Assembly (NCBI GenBank): GCA_902476265.1
Contig: CABSCP010000007.1
Location: 1-64,000 of the forward strand
Length of the DNA: 64,000 nucleotides
Origin: an uncultured Lachnospiraceae bacterium
GTDB lineage: Bacteria; Bacillota; Clostridia; Lachnospirales; Lachnospiraceae
Direction of reading: 5' to 3'
Shown: positions 44,573-53,764 of the stretch, piece after piece
How the letters are laid out: every line of letters starts with the position of its first letter
How positions within the stretch are numbered: the first letter of the stretch is position 1
Program-made: the position numbers and the translations under genes
The notes under the pieces: model-generated
The model's database searches: none
Told to the model about the DNA's origin: nothing
The model's input: only the letters and a program-made list of their open reading frames with translations

Positions 44573-46078
44573 ATGAAAAGAAAGAGTTTACAGAAATTGG
44601 CTGCGATGCTTATGACAGCAGCCCTGGCGGTGTCGATGACGGCATGCGGACAGAAAGCAGCGCCGGCCGAAACGGCAGGAGGACAGGAAACAGCCGTAAA
44701 GGCGCCGGAAACCAAAGAGACTTCCGAGCCTGCCAAAGACGGCGAGGTTGTGGATCTGAAGTGGATCCAGGTGGGGACAGGCATGCCGTCCAACTACGAT
44801 GCCTGGAAAGCAAATCTGGACAGTTATCTGGAAGAAAAAATCGGGGTGCATCTGGATGTGGAAGTGATCCCCTGGGGAGACTGGAATTCCAGAAGAAGTG
44901 TGATCGTCAATACCAATGAGCCATATGATATTCTGTTTACGGATTTTACGACCTATGTCAGCGATATCAATCTGGGCGCTTTCTGTGATATTACGGAGCT
45001 GGTCAAAACAGCGTCCCCCGGCCTGTATGGCATGATTCCGGAGGACTACTGGAAAGCGGCTGAGGTGAACGGAAAGGTGTACGCTGTGCCTACGCTGAAG
45101 GACAGCTCCATGACACAGTATTTTATCTGGGACAAAGCGATGCTGGATCAATATGAAATTGATCCTTCCGATATGCATACGCTGGATTCCATGACGGAAG
45201 CGCTGAAAAAAATTCATGAAGGGGAAAATGTCCCTTCTTTCATACTCAGCAACAACGGGCTCATTTCCATGCTCAATACCTATGACCAGATGAGCACGGG
45301 GCTGCCTGCAATCGGTGTGCGCTATGACGATCAGGAAGGAAAAGTGGTGGCAACCATGGAACAGGATGACATCATGCAGCAGCTTGCCACGCTTCATGAA
45401 TGGTATCAGGAAGGAATTGTAAACGCCGATGCGGCAACACACCCGGAGGACAACGCGGCAAAACCCTGTTCTGTCGGCCAGGGATGGAGTCTGGCGGCAA
45501 AGACAACCTGGGGACCGAATATGGGAATAGAGGCGCAGGCAGTACAGTGGTATGAAACAATTGTTTCCAACGATACCGTCCGCGGTTCATTGAGCTGCAT
45601 TTCCGCCAGCAGCAAGCATCCGGAAAAGGCCCTGCAGCTGTTGGAACTGGTGAATACCGACAGCTACGTCCGGGACGCCCTGTACTATGGACTGGAAGGG
45701 GAAAACTTTGCATACACTGCGGACAAGAGAGTGGAAAAACTGAATGAAGAATGGTCCATGGCCGGATATACGCAGGGAACATTCTTTAACGTGACACAGC
45801 TGGAAGGAGAAGAGGTCAACCAGTGGGAAGAGGTGAAAGAACTCAATGAAAACGCCAAACCCTCCGTTTTACTCGGATTCACCTTTGATTCTGCCGAGGT
45901 GACGGATGAACTTGCAAACTGTACGGAAATCTATCAGCGCTATAAGAGTGAAATCCTGACAGGAACCAAAGATCCCGCACAGGAAGTCCCTGCGATGATG
46001 GAAGAAATGAGAGCGGCCGGCTTTGACAAGATTGTGGAAGCCGCGCAGAAACAGGTGGACGCCTTCCTGGGCAAATAA
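44573..46078 (+). CDS. ABC sugar-binding lipoprotein (DUF3502 type)
   Basis: 501 aa. Signal peptide with lipobox MTACGQ (Cys near 23), an Ala/Glu/Thr linker, then the family 1 extracellular binding fold (GVHLDVEVIPWGDWNSRR, YDILFTDFTTYVSDINLGAF) and a DUF3502-like C-terminus. This C-terminal type goes with LplB/YtcP permeases. AAAGGAGGG precedes the ATG. It delivers the oligosaccharide, presumably mannose-containing, to the two permeases. Confidence 0.93.
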   Translation: MKRKSLQKLAAMLMTAALAVSMTACGQKAAPAETAGGQETAVKAPETKETSEPAKDGEVVDLKWIQVGTGMPSNYDAWKANLDSYLEEKIGVHLDVEVIPWGDWNSRRSVIVNTNEPYDILFTDFTTYVSDINLGAFCDITELVKTASPGLYGMIPEDYWKAAEVNGKVYAVPTLKDSSMTQYFIWDKAMLDQYEIDPSDMHTLDSMTEALKKIHEGENVPSFILSNNGLISMLNTYDQMSTGLPAIGVRYDDQEGKVVATMEQDDIMQQLATLHEWYQEGIVNADAATHPEDNAAKPCSVGQGWSLAAKTTWGPNMGIEAQAVQWYETIVSNDTVRGSLSCISASSKHPEKALQLLELVNTDSYVRDALYYGLEGENFAYTADKRVEKLNEEWSMAGYTQGTFFNVTQLEGEEVNQWEEVKELNENAKPSVLLGFTFDSAEVTDELANCTEIYQRYKSEILTGTKDPAQEVPAMMEEMRAAGFDKIVEAAQKQVDAFLGK

Positions 46079-46113
46079 AACGCTATATTAATAGAAAGGA
46101 CAGATGGAAAGGC

Positions 46114-46141
46114 ACTTGAAAGTGCGGGGGTACATAGAATA
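46114..46141 (+). promoter_or_regulatory. Candidate sigma-K/E-type promoter of sigK
   Basis: AC (46114-46115), 17 bases, CATAGAATA (46133-46141) fits the sigma-K pattern AC-N16/17-CATAnnnTA, and the -10 is one base from the sigma-E type CATACAAT. A sigma-A reading (TTGAAA, 18 bases, TATAGT) overlaps it and cannot be excluded. The expected start is about 40 bases before sigK. Confidence 0.5.
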
Positions 46142-46188
46142 TAGTAAACTGATTTTGCCGGAAATCCTTTCCGGCCGGGGAGCTATGT

Positions 46189-46830
46189 TTGAAAACCTTT
46201 CTAAAACCCCTTTCGAAAGAAGAGGAGAACCTCTGCTTACAGGCATTGCAGGACGAGGATGCCGGAAGAAAAAAAGAGGCAAAACAGCTCCTGATCGAAC
46301 GTAACTTAAGGCTGGTGGCACATATCGCAAAGAAATACACCAATGCGAATGAGGACATGGAGGATTTGATTTCCATCGGGACAATCGGACTGATCAAGGC
46401 GGTTGACACCTTCGATCCGGGGAAAAATAACCGGCTTGCGGCTTATGCGGCCCGATGTATTGATAATGAGCTTCTGATGATGCTGCGCAGCAAGAAGAAA
46501 ACTTCGAGGGAGGTATCTTTGTTTGAACCCATCGGGACTGACAGGGAAGGCAATGAAATCAGCCTGTTGGATGTGATGGTTCAGGATCAGCCGGACGTTG
46601 TGGAAGAAATGGAAAAGATGCGCTGCCTGGGGGAATTGTATGGGCTTTTGGATACAGTCCTTTCGGACAGGGAAAAAGAAGTCCTGATACTGCGTTACGG
46701 ACTTATGGACGGCAGGGAAGTGACGCAAAAGGAAATTGGAGAAAAAATGGGAATTTCCCGCAGCTATGTCAGCCGGATCGAGAAGAAGGCGCTGGAGAAG
46801 CTGAGGGTAAAATTCGAAAAGAGCGGGTGA
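46189..46830 (+). CDS. sigK: Sporulation sigma factor SigK, without pro-sequence
   Basis: 213 aa sigma-70 family factor. Region 2 has ERNLRLVAHIAKKYTNANED, DLISIGTIGLIKAVDTFDP and YAARCIDNELLMMLR, then SLFEPIGTDREGNEISLLDV; region 4 has EKEVLILRYGL and EIGEKMGISRSYVSRIEKKA. This matches mother-cell SigK. The frame upstream of the TTG at 46189 reaches a TGA at 46150 with no other start, so the roughly 20-residue pro-peptide of Bacillus is absent. GGGGAG precedes the TTG, and a perfect hairpin (46157-46175) precedes that. The gene is not interrupted by a skin-like element. Confidence 0.93.
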   Translation: MKTFLKPLSKEEENLCLQALQDEDAGRKKEAKQLLIERNLRLVAHIAKKYTNANEDMEDLISIGTIGLIKAVDTFDPGKNNRLAAYAARCIDNELLMMLRSKKKTSREVSLFEPIGTDREGNEISLLDVMVQDQPDVVEEMEKMRCLGELYGLLDTVLSDREKEVLILRYGLMDGREVTQKEIGEKMGISRSYVSRIEKKALEKLRVKFEKSG

Positions 46831-46903
46831 ATGCGTGGGAACGGACTTGTGTAGGGTACAAAAAGGATATTGTTCCTGCGCCGTTTAACGGGAAGAGAAT
46901 TGA

Positions 46904-46946
46904 CACCGGAAACGTCTGGATATCAGGCGGTTCCGGTGCTTTTCTT
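46904..46946 (+). terminator. Terminator after sigK
   Basis: CACCGGAAACGTCTG pairs with CAGGCGGTTCCGGTG around GATAT (one G-T pair), followed by CTTTTCTTT. The rest of 46831-47172 holds no supported gene. Confidence 0.8.
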
Positions 46947-47172
46947 TACTGCAGTGGGAAGCAGAAAGGATTGCCCCGTTTCAAAGGATCAATGGATTAT
47001 GGTCCCAAATTGTCGCGAACCAACCGTTGCTCGTGAATTGTTTGAAACTATCATGGAGGATACCGCTTGCTTTTTCTTTACAAATATTTTCTGGTAAGAT
47101 AGAATGAGAGCAAGAAACCTGTTCCAAAATAAGTTGTGGGAGAAAAGGAAGGCCAGAAAGGAGATATCCGTA

Positions 47173-47610
47173 ATGTTACATGTATTTTACGGTGAAATGC
47201 CGGATGTAATCTATAATACTTCCATATATTTTAAAAATGTATATGAGGATGAGTGGATTACGGATTCTTTTACAAAAGAGATGATTTTGGATGTTGATAA
47301 ATCATATGTATTGGATAATGCGGTAATTGACAGCCCGGTAATGGGGAAAATCTCTCCGGTCAACTTGTCTGGCGGTGTTAAAACGCTGATTCTGATGAAA
47401 AATGAGCCGGAAAAGATTTTTAATGCTTCTGCATGCGGAGATAACTGCGCGAAATGGATTCTGAAAATCGGCCGTATGCAGGAACTCACCATTAATCTGC
47501 GGCACATAATGGACTTTGGGAAAGAAGACTTTGAAATCCATATTTTGAATACGGGGCAGATTGTGCATAGTATGAAGGAATTAATTCCAATTGCAGGACT
47601 TTATGTATAG
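47173..47610 (+). CDS. DUF4869 domain protein
   Basis: 145 aa beginning MLHVFYGEMPD, then YNTSIYFKNVYEDEWI, LDVDKSYVLDNAVI, PISPVNLSGGVKTLILM-like SPVNLSGGVKTLILM, and a Cys-containing GDNCAKWILKIG. I recognise the DUF4869 family, small proteins of unknown role found in Lachnospiraceae. ATG 47173 has GGAG eight bases upstream. It lies eight bases before an ATPase-like gene in the same direction. Both are clearly richer in A and T than sigK and comM around them, suggesting transfer. Confidence 0.75.
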   Translation: MLHVFYGEMPDVIYNTSIYFKNVYEDEWITDSFTKEMILDVDKSYVLDNAVIDSPVMGKISPVNLSGGVKTLILMKNEPEKIFNASACGDNCAKWILKIGRMQELTINLRHIMDFGKEDFEIHILNTGQIVHSMKELIPIAGLYV

Positions 47611-47618
47611 GTGAATGT

Positions 47619-48581
47619 ATGAAGGGAAAGTATCGAATTGTTGTACAAAATAAGCGTCTTCGCTATGATTTTGAGATCAAAAGAAATATTACGATTATTC
47701 GGGGAGACAGCGCAACCGGAAAGACGGCTCTCATTGAAATGGTTCGGGAATTTCAGGAAAATGAAAATGATAGCGGTATTGAACTGGAATGTGAAAAAAG
47801 GTGTATTGCAATATTCGGCTCTAATTGGGAGATACAATTGAGAACAATACATGATAGTATTGTTTTTATAGATGAAGGTGCTCGTTTTACAGCTTCCAGG
47901 GAGTTTGCAGCATTCATTCAGAAAACGGATAATTACTATGTAATTGTATCCAGGGAGAGCCTGCCTTCACTTCCTTATAGTGTGGAGGAAATATATGGAA
48001 TCCGCAATTCGGGGAAATATGGATCGTTAAAACGAACCTATAATGAAATATATCGCTTGTATGGAGAGTATGATTTCTCCTTTCCAATTGTTCCGGAACA
48101 GATCCTTACAGAAGATTCAAATGCGGGATTTGCTTTTTTTCAGGATGTATGCAAAACGAACGGTATAACGTGTATCAGTGCGCATGGAAAATCCAATATT
48201 TTTTCAAATGCATTAAAGCTCACAAAAGGAGAAACCTTAATTATTGCAGATGGAGCGGCCTTTGGCTCCGAAATTGAAAAGATATTGAAGTTGTTGGGAC
48301 TAAACAGTAAGCTTCACTTGTACTTGCCGGAATCTTTTGAGTGGTTGATATTGAAAAGCGGTTTATTTGAGGATGGTGAAATAAAAAAAATATTGAAAGA
48401 GCCGTATCAATACATTGAAAGTTCCCAGGATTTTAGCTGGGAGCGATTTTTTACAAAGCTATTAACCAGAATAACTGCCAATACTTATATGGAATATACA
48501 AAGCGGAATTTGAATCCATTCTATATACAAAAAAATGTAAAAACTAAGATTCTTCAGGTTATGGAGAAGATAGAATTATAA
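47619..48581 (+). CDS. P-loop ATPase-like protein paired with DUF4869
   Basis: 320 aa. Walker A is RGDSATGKTALI (29-36) and a Walker B-like strand is DSIVFIDEGARF (about 81-86). A substrate region YYVIVSRESLPSLPYSVEEI follows, then a helical C-terminal half. I know no named family. The short N-terminal P-loop domain resembles ATPases that couple with a small partner; the partner here is most likely the DUF4869 protein. Low GC compared with neighbours. Function unknown: a regulatory, toxin-antitoxin-like or defence role is possible but not shown. Confidence 0.7.
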   Translation: MKGKYRIVVQNKRLRYDFEIKRNITIIRGDSATGKTALIEMVREFQENENDSGIELECEKRCIAIFGSNWEIQLRTIHDSIVFIDEGARFTASREFAAFIQKTDNYYVIVSRESLPSLPYSVEEIYGIRNSGKYGSLKRTYNEIYRLYGEYDFSFPIVPEQILTEDSNAGFAFFQDVCKTNGITCISAHGKSNIFSNALKLTKGETLIIADGAAFGSEIEKILKLLGLNSKLHLYLPESFEWLILKSGLFEDGEIKKILKEPYQYIESSQDFSWERFFTKLLTRITANTYMEYTKRNLNPFYIQKNVKTKILQVMEKIEL

Positions 48582-48623
48582 ACTGACCGTAGTATCGATA
48601 ATGAAAAAAATTAAAAGAAATTT

Positions 48624-48660
48624 ACCGGGCGTCGTCTTGACAGACGGCTCCCGGTGGTTT
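48624..48660 (+). terminator. Terminator-like hairpin after the ATPase gene
   Basis: ACCGGG-C-GTCGTCT pairs with AGACGGC-T-CCCGGT around TGAC with one internal mismatch, followed by GGTTT. The T run is short, so efficiency is doubtful. Confidence 0.5.
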
Positions 48661-48777
48661 ATGTTAAAAACAGGATCATGGTTTGGAAACGGCGGCAGAT
48701 TTCTTTCTGCCTTCTTTCGATGGGCATTCGCCCGGATTTTTCCGATGGACATAATATCATAAGACGGAAAGGCGCAT

Positions 48778-50340
48778 ATGTATTGTCATATCAATGCAGG
48801 AGGCCTGCGCGGGCTGGAAAGCTATGTGGCGCAGGTGGAAGTGGATGTGTCAAGGGGACTGCCGTGTTTTGACATGGTGGGGCTTTTGGACAGCGAAGTA
48901 AAAGAAGCCAGGGAGCGTATCCGGGTCGCTCTACGCAATACCGGCATCGCGGTTCCGGCGGAGAAAATAACGGTCAATATTTCTCCGGCAGGAATCCATA
49001 AGGCGGGAACCGCCTTTGATTTGCCCACGGCACTGGGAATCATGGCGGCCCAGGAACTGATCCCAAAGGAGCGGCTGGAGCGTGTGCTGGCGGCCGGAGA
49101 GCTGGGATTGGATGCAAAAGTGAAGCCGATCTGCGGGATCCTTCCCATGGTGATGGAGGCGGCGAAAGCAGGGATTCAGGAGTGCCTTTTGCCCATCGAC
49201 AATCTGGAAGAGGGCCTCTTGGCTGAAAATATTTCCGTGATGGGCGTGGAGAGCCTGGAAGAAGCGCTGCGGTATCTGTGCCGGGATGAATCGGGACGGA
49301 AAGAAATGCGGCGCAGCTCGGCCGTGAAGGCGGCGCGGCGTCAAAGGAAGGAGGGGAGGACTCCGGATGTGAAAGAGGAAATGGATTTTTCCATGGTCAG
49401 GGGAATGGAGGAGGCAAAAAGCGCGGCGCTTGCGGCCGCAGCGGGATTTCATAACATTTTGTTTGTAGGGCCGCCGGGAACCGGAAAAACCATGCTGGCC
49501 CGGTGTATTCCGTCCATTCTGCCGCCGCTGTCCAAAGAGGAACAGCGGGAAATTTCAGCCATTTACAGTGTGGCAGGGCGGCTGGAAGAGGGAAAGCTGA
49601 TCACCGGGCATCCTTTTGTCAGTCCCCATCATACGGTTTCTCCCTTCGCGCTGGCAGGAGGCGGAAGCGTGCCCCGGCCCGGCATGGTGACGCTGGCCCA
49701 CAAAGGCATTCTTTTTCTGGACGAAATGGCGGAGTTTAAACGGGCTACGCTGGACATCCTGCGTCAGCCCCTGGAGGAAGGGAAAATTTTTCTGGCAAAA
49801 AGCGGCGGTAATTTTATTTATCCCGCAGATTTCATGCTGGTGGCGGCCGCCAATCCCTGTCCCTGCGGTTATTATCCCGACAGAAACCGCTGCCGCTGTT
49901 CCTCCTGGGAAATCCATCGGTATTTATCCCGGATATCGGGCCCGCTTCTAGACCGGATCGATATCTGCTGTACGGCCCAGCCGGTTCCCTTTCAGACGCT
50001 TTGGAAGGAAAAAGAGGATACAGGGAAAAAAGAAAGCAGTGTTTTACGGAACAGAGTGACGGAAGCCAGAGAACGGCAGAAAAAAAGATATGAAGGAACC
50101 AATATCCTGGTCAACGGCCATCTGACAGCGGGACAGATCCAGCGCTATTGCAGGCTGGGACTGAAGGAACAGCGGTTTTTGGAACAGCTGATGGAAACCG
50201 CACGGTATTCGGCCCGGGCATGCCATAGAATCGTGAAGGTAGCCAGGACGCTGGCGGATCTGGAGGGAGCAGAGAAAATCAATACGGATCATTTGAGCCA
50301 GGCGTTTTATTACCGGCATAATGAGGTGATGGAAAAGTGA
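48778..50340 (+). CDS. comM: YifB/ComM family Mg-chelatase-like AAA ATPase
   Basis: 520 aa. The N-terminal ChlI-like domain includes GLESYVAQVEVDVSRGLPCF and NTGIAVPAEKITVNISPAGI. The AAA core has Walker A VGPPGTGKTMLAR (near 231), Walker B GILFLDEMAEF, and AAANPCPCGYYPDRNRCRC with clustered Cys. The C-terminal part ends YYRHNEVMEK. ComM is a branch-migration helicase that aids integration of transforming DNA in other bacteria. It is coupled to dprA by a GTGA overlap, consistent with a DNA-uptake role. Confidence 0.93.
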   Translation: MYCHINAGGLRGLESYVAQVEVDVSRGLPCFDMVGLLDSEVKEARERIRVALRNTGIAVPAEKITVNISPAGIHKAGTAFDLPTALGIMAAQELIPKERLERVLAAGELGLDAKVKPICGILPMVMEAAKAGIQECLLPIDNLEEGLLAENISVMGVESLEEALRYLCRDESGRKEMRRSSAVKAARRQRKEGRTPDVKEEMDFSMVRGMEEAKSAALAAAAGFHNILFVGPPGTGKTMLARCIPSILPPLSKEEQREISAIYSVAGRLEEGKLITGHPFVSPHHTVSPFALAGGGSVPRPGMVTLAHKGILFLDEMAEFKRATLDILRQPLEEGKIFLAKSGGNFIYPADFMLVAAANPCPCGYYPDRNRCRCSSWEIHRYLSRISGPLLDRIDICCTAQPVPFQTLWKEKEDTGKKESSVLRNRVTEARERQKKRYEGTNILVNGHLTAGQIQRYCRLGLKEQRFLEQLMETARYSARACHRIVKVARTLADLEGAEKINTDHLSQAFYYRHNEVMEK

Positions 50341-51476
50341 CGGACAGGGAAGAAGAACTGTTGGAAGGCTTCCTGCTGTGTAATATACAGGGCATCGGAA
50401 GCAACAGCGTCAGAAAGTTGATTGATGCAGGAAAAAGCCCCTCAGGCGTGCGGCGGCTGTCCCGGAAAACAAAGGAAACGCTTTTGGGCGCAAAACGGGC
50501 GGACTGTCTGGAAACAGGGCTGCAGGAAAAAAATAAAAGCAGGGCGGCCAGGCGGCTGGAAGCGATCCGCAAGGCGGGCATTTTCTTTGTGCCTCTGTGG
50601 GATGAAAATTATCCCGGACGGCTCAGACAGATTGCGGATCCGCCGGTGGCATTATATGGAAAGGGAAGGCTTCCCGATCCGGGGAAAAAGGCTGTGGCCA
50701 TCATCGGCGCAAGGGAGTGTTCCGGATACGGACGGGAAACGGCCCGTTACTTTGCATCGGGCCTTGCGGCCGCCGGAGTGGAGATCATCAGCGGCATGGC
50801 GAGAGGAGTGGACGGCATCGCCCAGACAGCGGCCCTGGATGCAGGCGGTTTTTCCGCGGCGGTGTTAGGATGCGGAGTGGACATCTGCTATCCGCCGGAA
50901 AACAGAAATCTGTATGAGCGGTTAGAAAAAGAAGGGGGACTGCTTTCCGAATATCCGCCCGGCACACAGCCTCTGGGACGGCTTTTCCCGCCCAGAAACC
51001 GGGTGATCAGTGGTCTGGCCGACCTTGTTTTGGTGACGGAGGCACGGGAAAGGAGCGGCACGCTGATCACAGTGGACATGGCGCTGGAGCAGGGACGGGA
51101 TGTGTTTGCGGTTCCCGGACGGATTACGGACAGCTGCAGCGCAGGCTGCAACAGCCTGATCATAAACGGCGCCGGGGCAGCGGTGAGCGTCAGCCGTCTG
51201 CTGCTGGAGCTGGGATTGGGAAAAGAGAAAGACGATTCCGGGCTTTGCCGGGAGGATGCGGGGAATCAAAATCCTGCCTCCTCTTTGCGGCAGTCCCTTT
51301 TGGCAATCCTGGATGCCACGCCCAAAAGTCTGGATGAAATCCTATTATTAATGAAGAAAAAAGAGGGGAAGACACCGGATATTTCTAAACTGATGCAGGA
51401 ACTTGTGCTTTTGTGCATGGAAGGGCATGCAGGCAGCCGGGCGGGTTTCTATTTTGCGGAAAGAATTCTGCAGTAA
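50337..51476 (+). CDS. dprA: DNA-processing protein DprA (Smf)
   Basis: 379 aa from a GTG overlapping the comM stop. The Rossmann-type DprA core has VAIIGARECSGYGRETARY, ISGMARGVDGIAQ, SEYPPGTQPLGRLFPPRNR and RSGTLITVDMALEQGRDVFA, followed by a C-terminal winged-helix domain (about 310-375). It loads RecA on incoming single-stranded DNA. The N-terminal region (1-70) is a helix-hairpin-helix-like domain. Confidence 0.94.
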   Translation: MTDREEELLEGFLLCNIQGIGSNSVRKLIDAGKSPSGVRRLSRKTKETLLGAKRADCLETGLQEKNKSRAARRLEAIRKAGIFFVPLWDENYPGRLRQIADPPVALYGKGRLPDPGKKAVAIIGARECSGYGRETARYFASGLAAAGVEIISGMARGVDGIAQTAALDAGGFSAAVLGCGVDICYPPENRNLYERLEKEGGLLSEYPPGTQPLGRLFPPRNRVISGLADLVLVTEARERSGTLITVDMALEQGRDVFAVPGRITDSCSAGCNSLIINGAGAAVSVSRLLLELGLGKEKDDSGLCREDAGNQNPASSLRQSLLAILDATPKSLDEILLLMKKKEGKTPDISKLMQELVLLCMEGHAGSRAGFYFAERILQ

Positions 51477-51509
51477 CAGCAATTCTGGTAATAACAAGGT
51501 ATTTTTTTC

Positions 51510-51538
51510 TTGCAATGGACTAAGATATGGTGTATAGT
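51510..51538 (+). promoter_or_regulatory. topA promoter
   Basis: TTGCAA, 17 bases, TATAGT, about 70 bases before the topA start. Confidence 0.55.
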
Positions 51539-51606
51539 GTTTCACGATAACTTCGCAAAGATTACAAATGTGCGTAATAGCAGTAAAAGGGATTGGGGAA
51601 AAAATT

Positions 51607-53685
51607 ATGGCAAAATATCTTGTGATAGTGGAGTCGCCGGCCAAAGTGAAAACCATCAAAAAGTTTCTGGGTGCGAATTACGAAGTAGCAGCCAGCAACG
51701 GGCATGTGCGCGACTTTCCGAAAAGCCAGTTTGGGATTGATGTGGAACATGACTATGAACCGAAATATATTACGATCCGTGGAAAAGGGGATATCCTTGC
51801 AAATCTGCGCAAGGAAGTGAAGAAGGCGGAAAAGATCTATCTCGCAACGGACCCTGACCGGGAGGGGGAAGCGATATCCTGGCATTTGCTGGAGGCGCTG
51901 AAACTTTCCGGTAAAAAAGTATACCGGATCACTTTTAATGAAATTACCAAAAATGCGGTGAAAGAATCCTTAAAGCATGCCAGGGAAATCGATATGAACC
52001 TGGTGGATGCGCAGCAGGCGCGGCGTATGCTGGACCGTATGGTGGGGTACCGGATTTCTCCGCTTTTATGGGAAAAGGTAAAAAGAGGACTTTCCGCAGG
52101 GCGTGTGCAGTCTGTGGCGCTTCGCATCATCTGTGACCGGGAAGAAGAAATCAATGCATTCATTCCGGAAGAATACTGGACACTGGATGCTTATTTTAAA
52201 GTTCCCGGTGAAAAGAAACTGTTGAAGGCCAAATATTACGGGGAAGGCGACCGGAAACGGGTGCCGGGAAACGAAGAAGAAGTAAATGAGATCCGCAGGG
52301 ACTGTGCCGGGGCAGCGTTTGCTGTGACAGACGTGAAAAAAGGCGAGCGGATTAAGAAAGCGCCCTTGCCGTTTACCACCTCAACTCTGCAGCAGGAAGC
52401 CAGCAAGGTGCTGAATTTTTCCACTCAGAAAACCATGCGTCTGGCTCAGCAGCTTTATGAAGGCGTGGACATCAAGGGGAGTGGTACGGTGGGTATCATC
52501 ACCTATCTGCGTACGGATTCCACCCGTGTGTCCGAAGAAGCGGAAAACCTGGCGAAAACATATATTACAGAAAAATACGGCGAGGAATATGCGGGAGAGG
52601 GGACTGTGAAAAAGAGCGGCCAGAAGATCCAGGACGCCCATGAAGCGATCCGTCCCACGGATATCAGCCGCACCCCGCCGGAAATCAAGGAATCCCTCTC
52701 CAGAGATCAGTTCAGGCTTTACCAGCTGATCTGGAAACGGTTTATGGCAAGCCGTATGACTCCGGCAAAGTATGAAACCACTTCGGTGAAAATTGACGGC
52801 GGCGGACATCGTTTTACCGTGGCTGCCAGCAAGGTGGTATTCGACGGCTTTATGAGCGTTTATACGGCGGATGATGAAGAAAAGGCGGAGAACAATACTC
52901 TCGCAAAGGGCCTGGATCAGGATACGAAGCTGGAATTTGAAAGCTTTGACGGCCAGCAGCACTTCACACAGCCTCCCGCTCACTATACGGAGGCATCCCT
53001 GGTGCGCACCCTGGAGGAACTGGGAATTGGCAGGCCCAGCACCTATGCGCCCACTATCACCACGATCCTGGCCCGCCGTTATGTGGCAAAGGAGAATAAA
53101 AACCTCTATGTGACGGAACTTGGAGAAGTGGTCAATAAGATGATGAAGGAAGCTTTTCCTTCTATCGTGGATGTGAATTTTACCGCTACCATGGAAGCCC
53201 TTTTGGACGGTGTTTCAGAAGGCAGCGTGGAATGGAAAACCATCGTTTCCAATTTCTATCCGGATTTGGATGAAGCGGTAAAACAGGCGGAAAAGGATTT
53301 GGCCGAAGTGAAGATCGGCGATGAAGAATCCGATGAAGTCTGCGAGCTGTGCGGACGCCGCATGGTTATTAAATACGGGCCTCACGGCAGATTTTTAGCC
53401 TGCCCGGGATTTCCGGAATGCCGGAATACAAAACCTTATTATGAAAAAATCGGCGTGGCCTGCCCGAAATGCGGCAAGGATATTGTAATGAAAAAGACCC
53501 AGAAGGGCAGACGTTATTACGGCTGCATCGACAATCCGGAATGCGATTTTATGGTATGGCAGAAGCCTTCCGGGGAAATGTGCCCGGTCTGCGGTTCCAT
53601 CATGCTGGAAAAGGGAAATAAACTTGTCTGTTCAAAAGAAGGCTGCGGTCACGTAATGGAAAAAAATACGAAAAAACAGGCGTAA
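51607..53685 (+). CDS. topA: DNA topoisomerase I
   Basis: 692 aa type IA enzyme. The Toprim domain (YLVIVESPAKVKTIKKFLG, ATDPDREGEAISWHL) is followed by the catalytic core with Tyr in GIITYLRTDSTRVS (near 300) and GRPSTYAPTI. Three C-terminal zinc ribbons start CELCGRRM, CPKCGKDI and CPVCGSIM. It relaxes negative supercoils. GGGGA precedes ATG 51607; the frame from 51568 lacks a ribosome site. Between topA and codY the trmFO-xerC-hslUV genes known from Bacillus are missing. Confidence 0.97.
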   Translation: MAKYLVIVESPAKVKTIKKFLGANYEVAASNGHVRDFPKSQFGIDVEHDYEPKYITIRGKGDILANLRKEVKKAEKIYLATDPDREGEAISWHLLEALKLSGKKVYRITFNEITKNAVKESLKHAREIDMNLVDAQQARRMLDRMVGYRISPLLWEKVKRGLSAGRVQSVALRIICDREEEINAFIPEEYWTLDAYFKVPGEKKLLKAKYYGEGDRKRVPGNEEEVNEIRRDCAGAAFAVTDVKKGERIKKAPLPFTTSTLQQEASKVLNFSTQKTMRLAQQLYEGVDIKGSGTVGIITYLRTDSTRVSEEAENLAKTYITEKYGEEYAGEGTVKKSGQKIQDAHEAIRPTDISRTPPEIKESLSRDQFRLYQLIWKRFMASRMTPAKYETTSVKIDGGGHRFTVAASKVVFDGFMSVYTADDEEKAENNTLAKGLDQDTKLEFESFDGQQHFTQPPAHYTEASLVRTLEELGIGRPSTYAPTITTILARRYVAKENKNLYVTELGEVVNKMMKEAFPSIVDVNFTATMEALLDGVSEGSVEWKTIVSNFYPDLDEAVKQAEKDLAEVKIGDEESDEVCELCGRRMVIKYGPHGRFLACPGFPECRNTKPYYEKIGVACPKCGKDIVMKKTQKGRRYYGCIDNPECDFMVWQKPSGEMCPVCGSIMLEKGNKLVCSKEGCGHVMEKNTKKQA

Positions 53686-53764
53686 TGCGTTGCGGGTGAA
53701 AATTTCATGTGATAAAATCATGATATCGAACTCTTTGGTATTGCATCTGGGAGGAACGGGTATT

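Noticed and set aside
46870..47097. 75-codon frame after sigK (MFLRRLTGRE start)
   Set aside because: It runs through the sigK terminator hairpin, has no ribosome site and no recognisable family; more likely chance.
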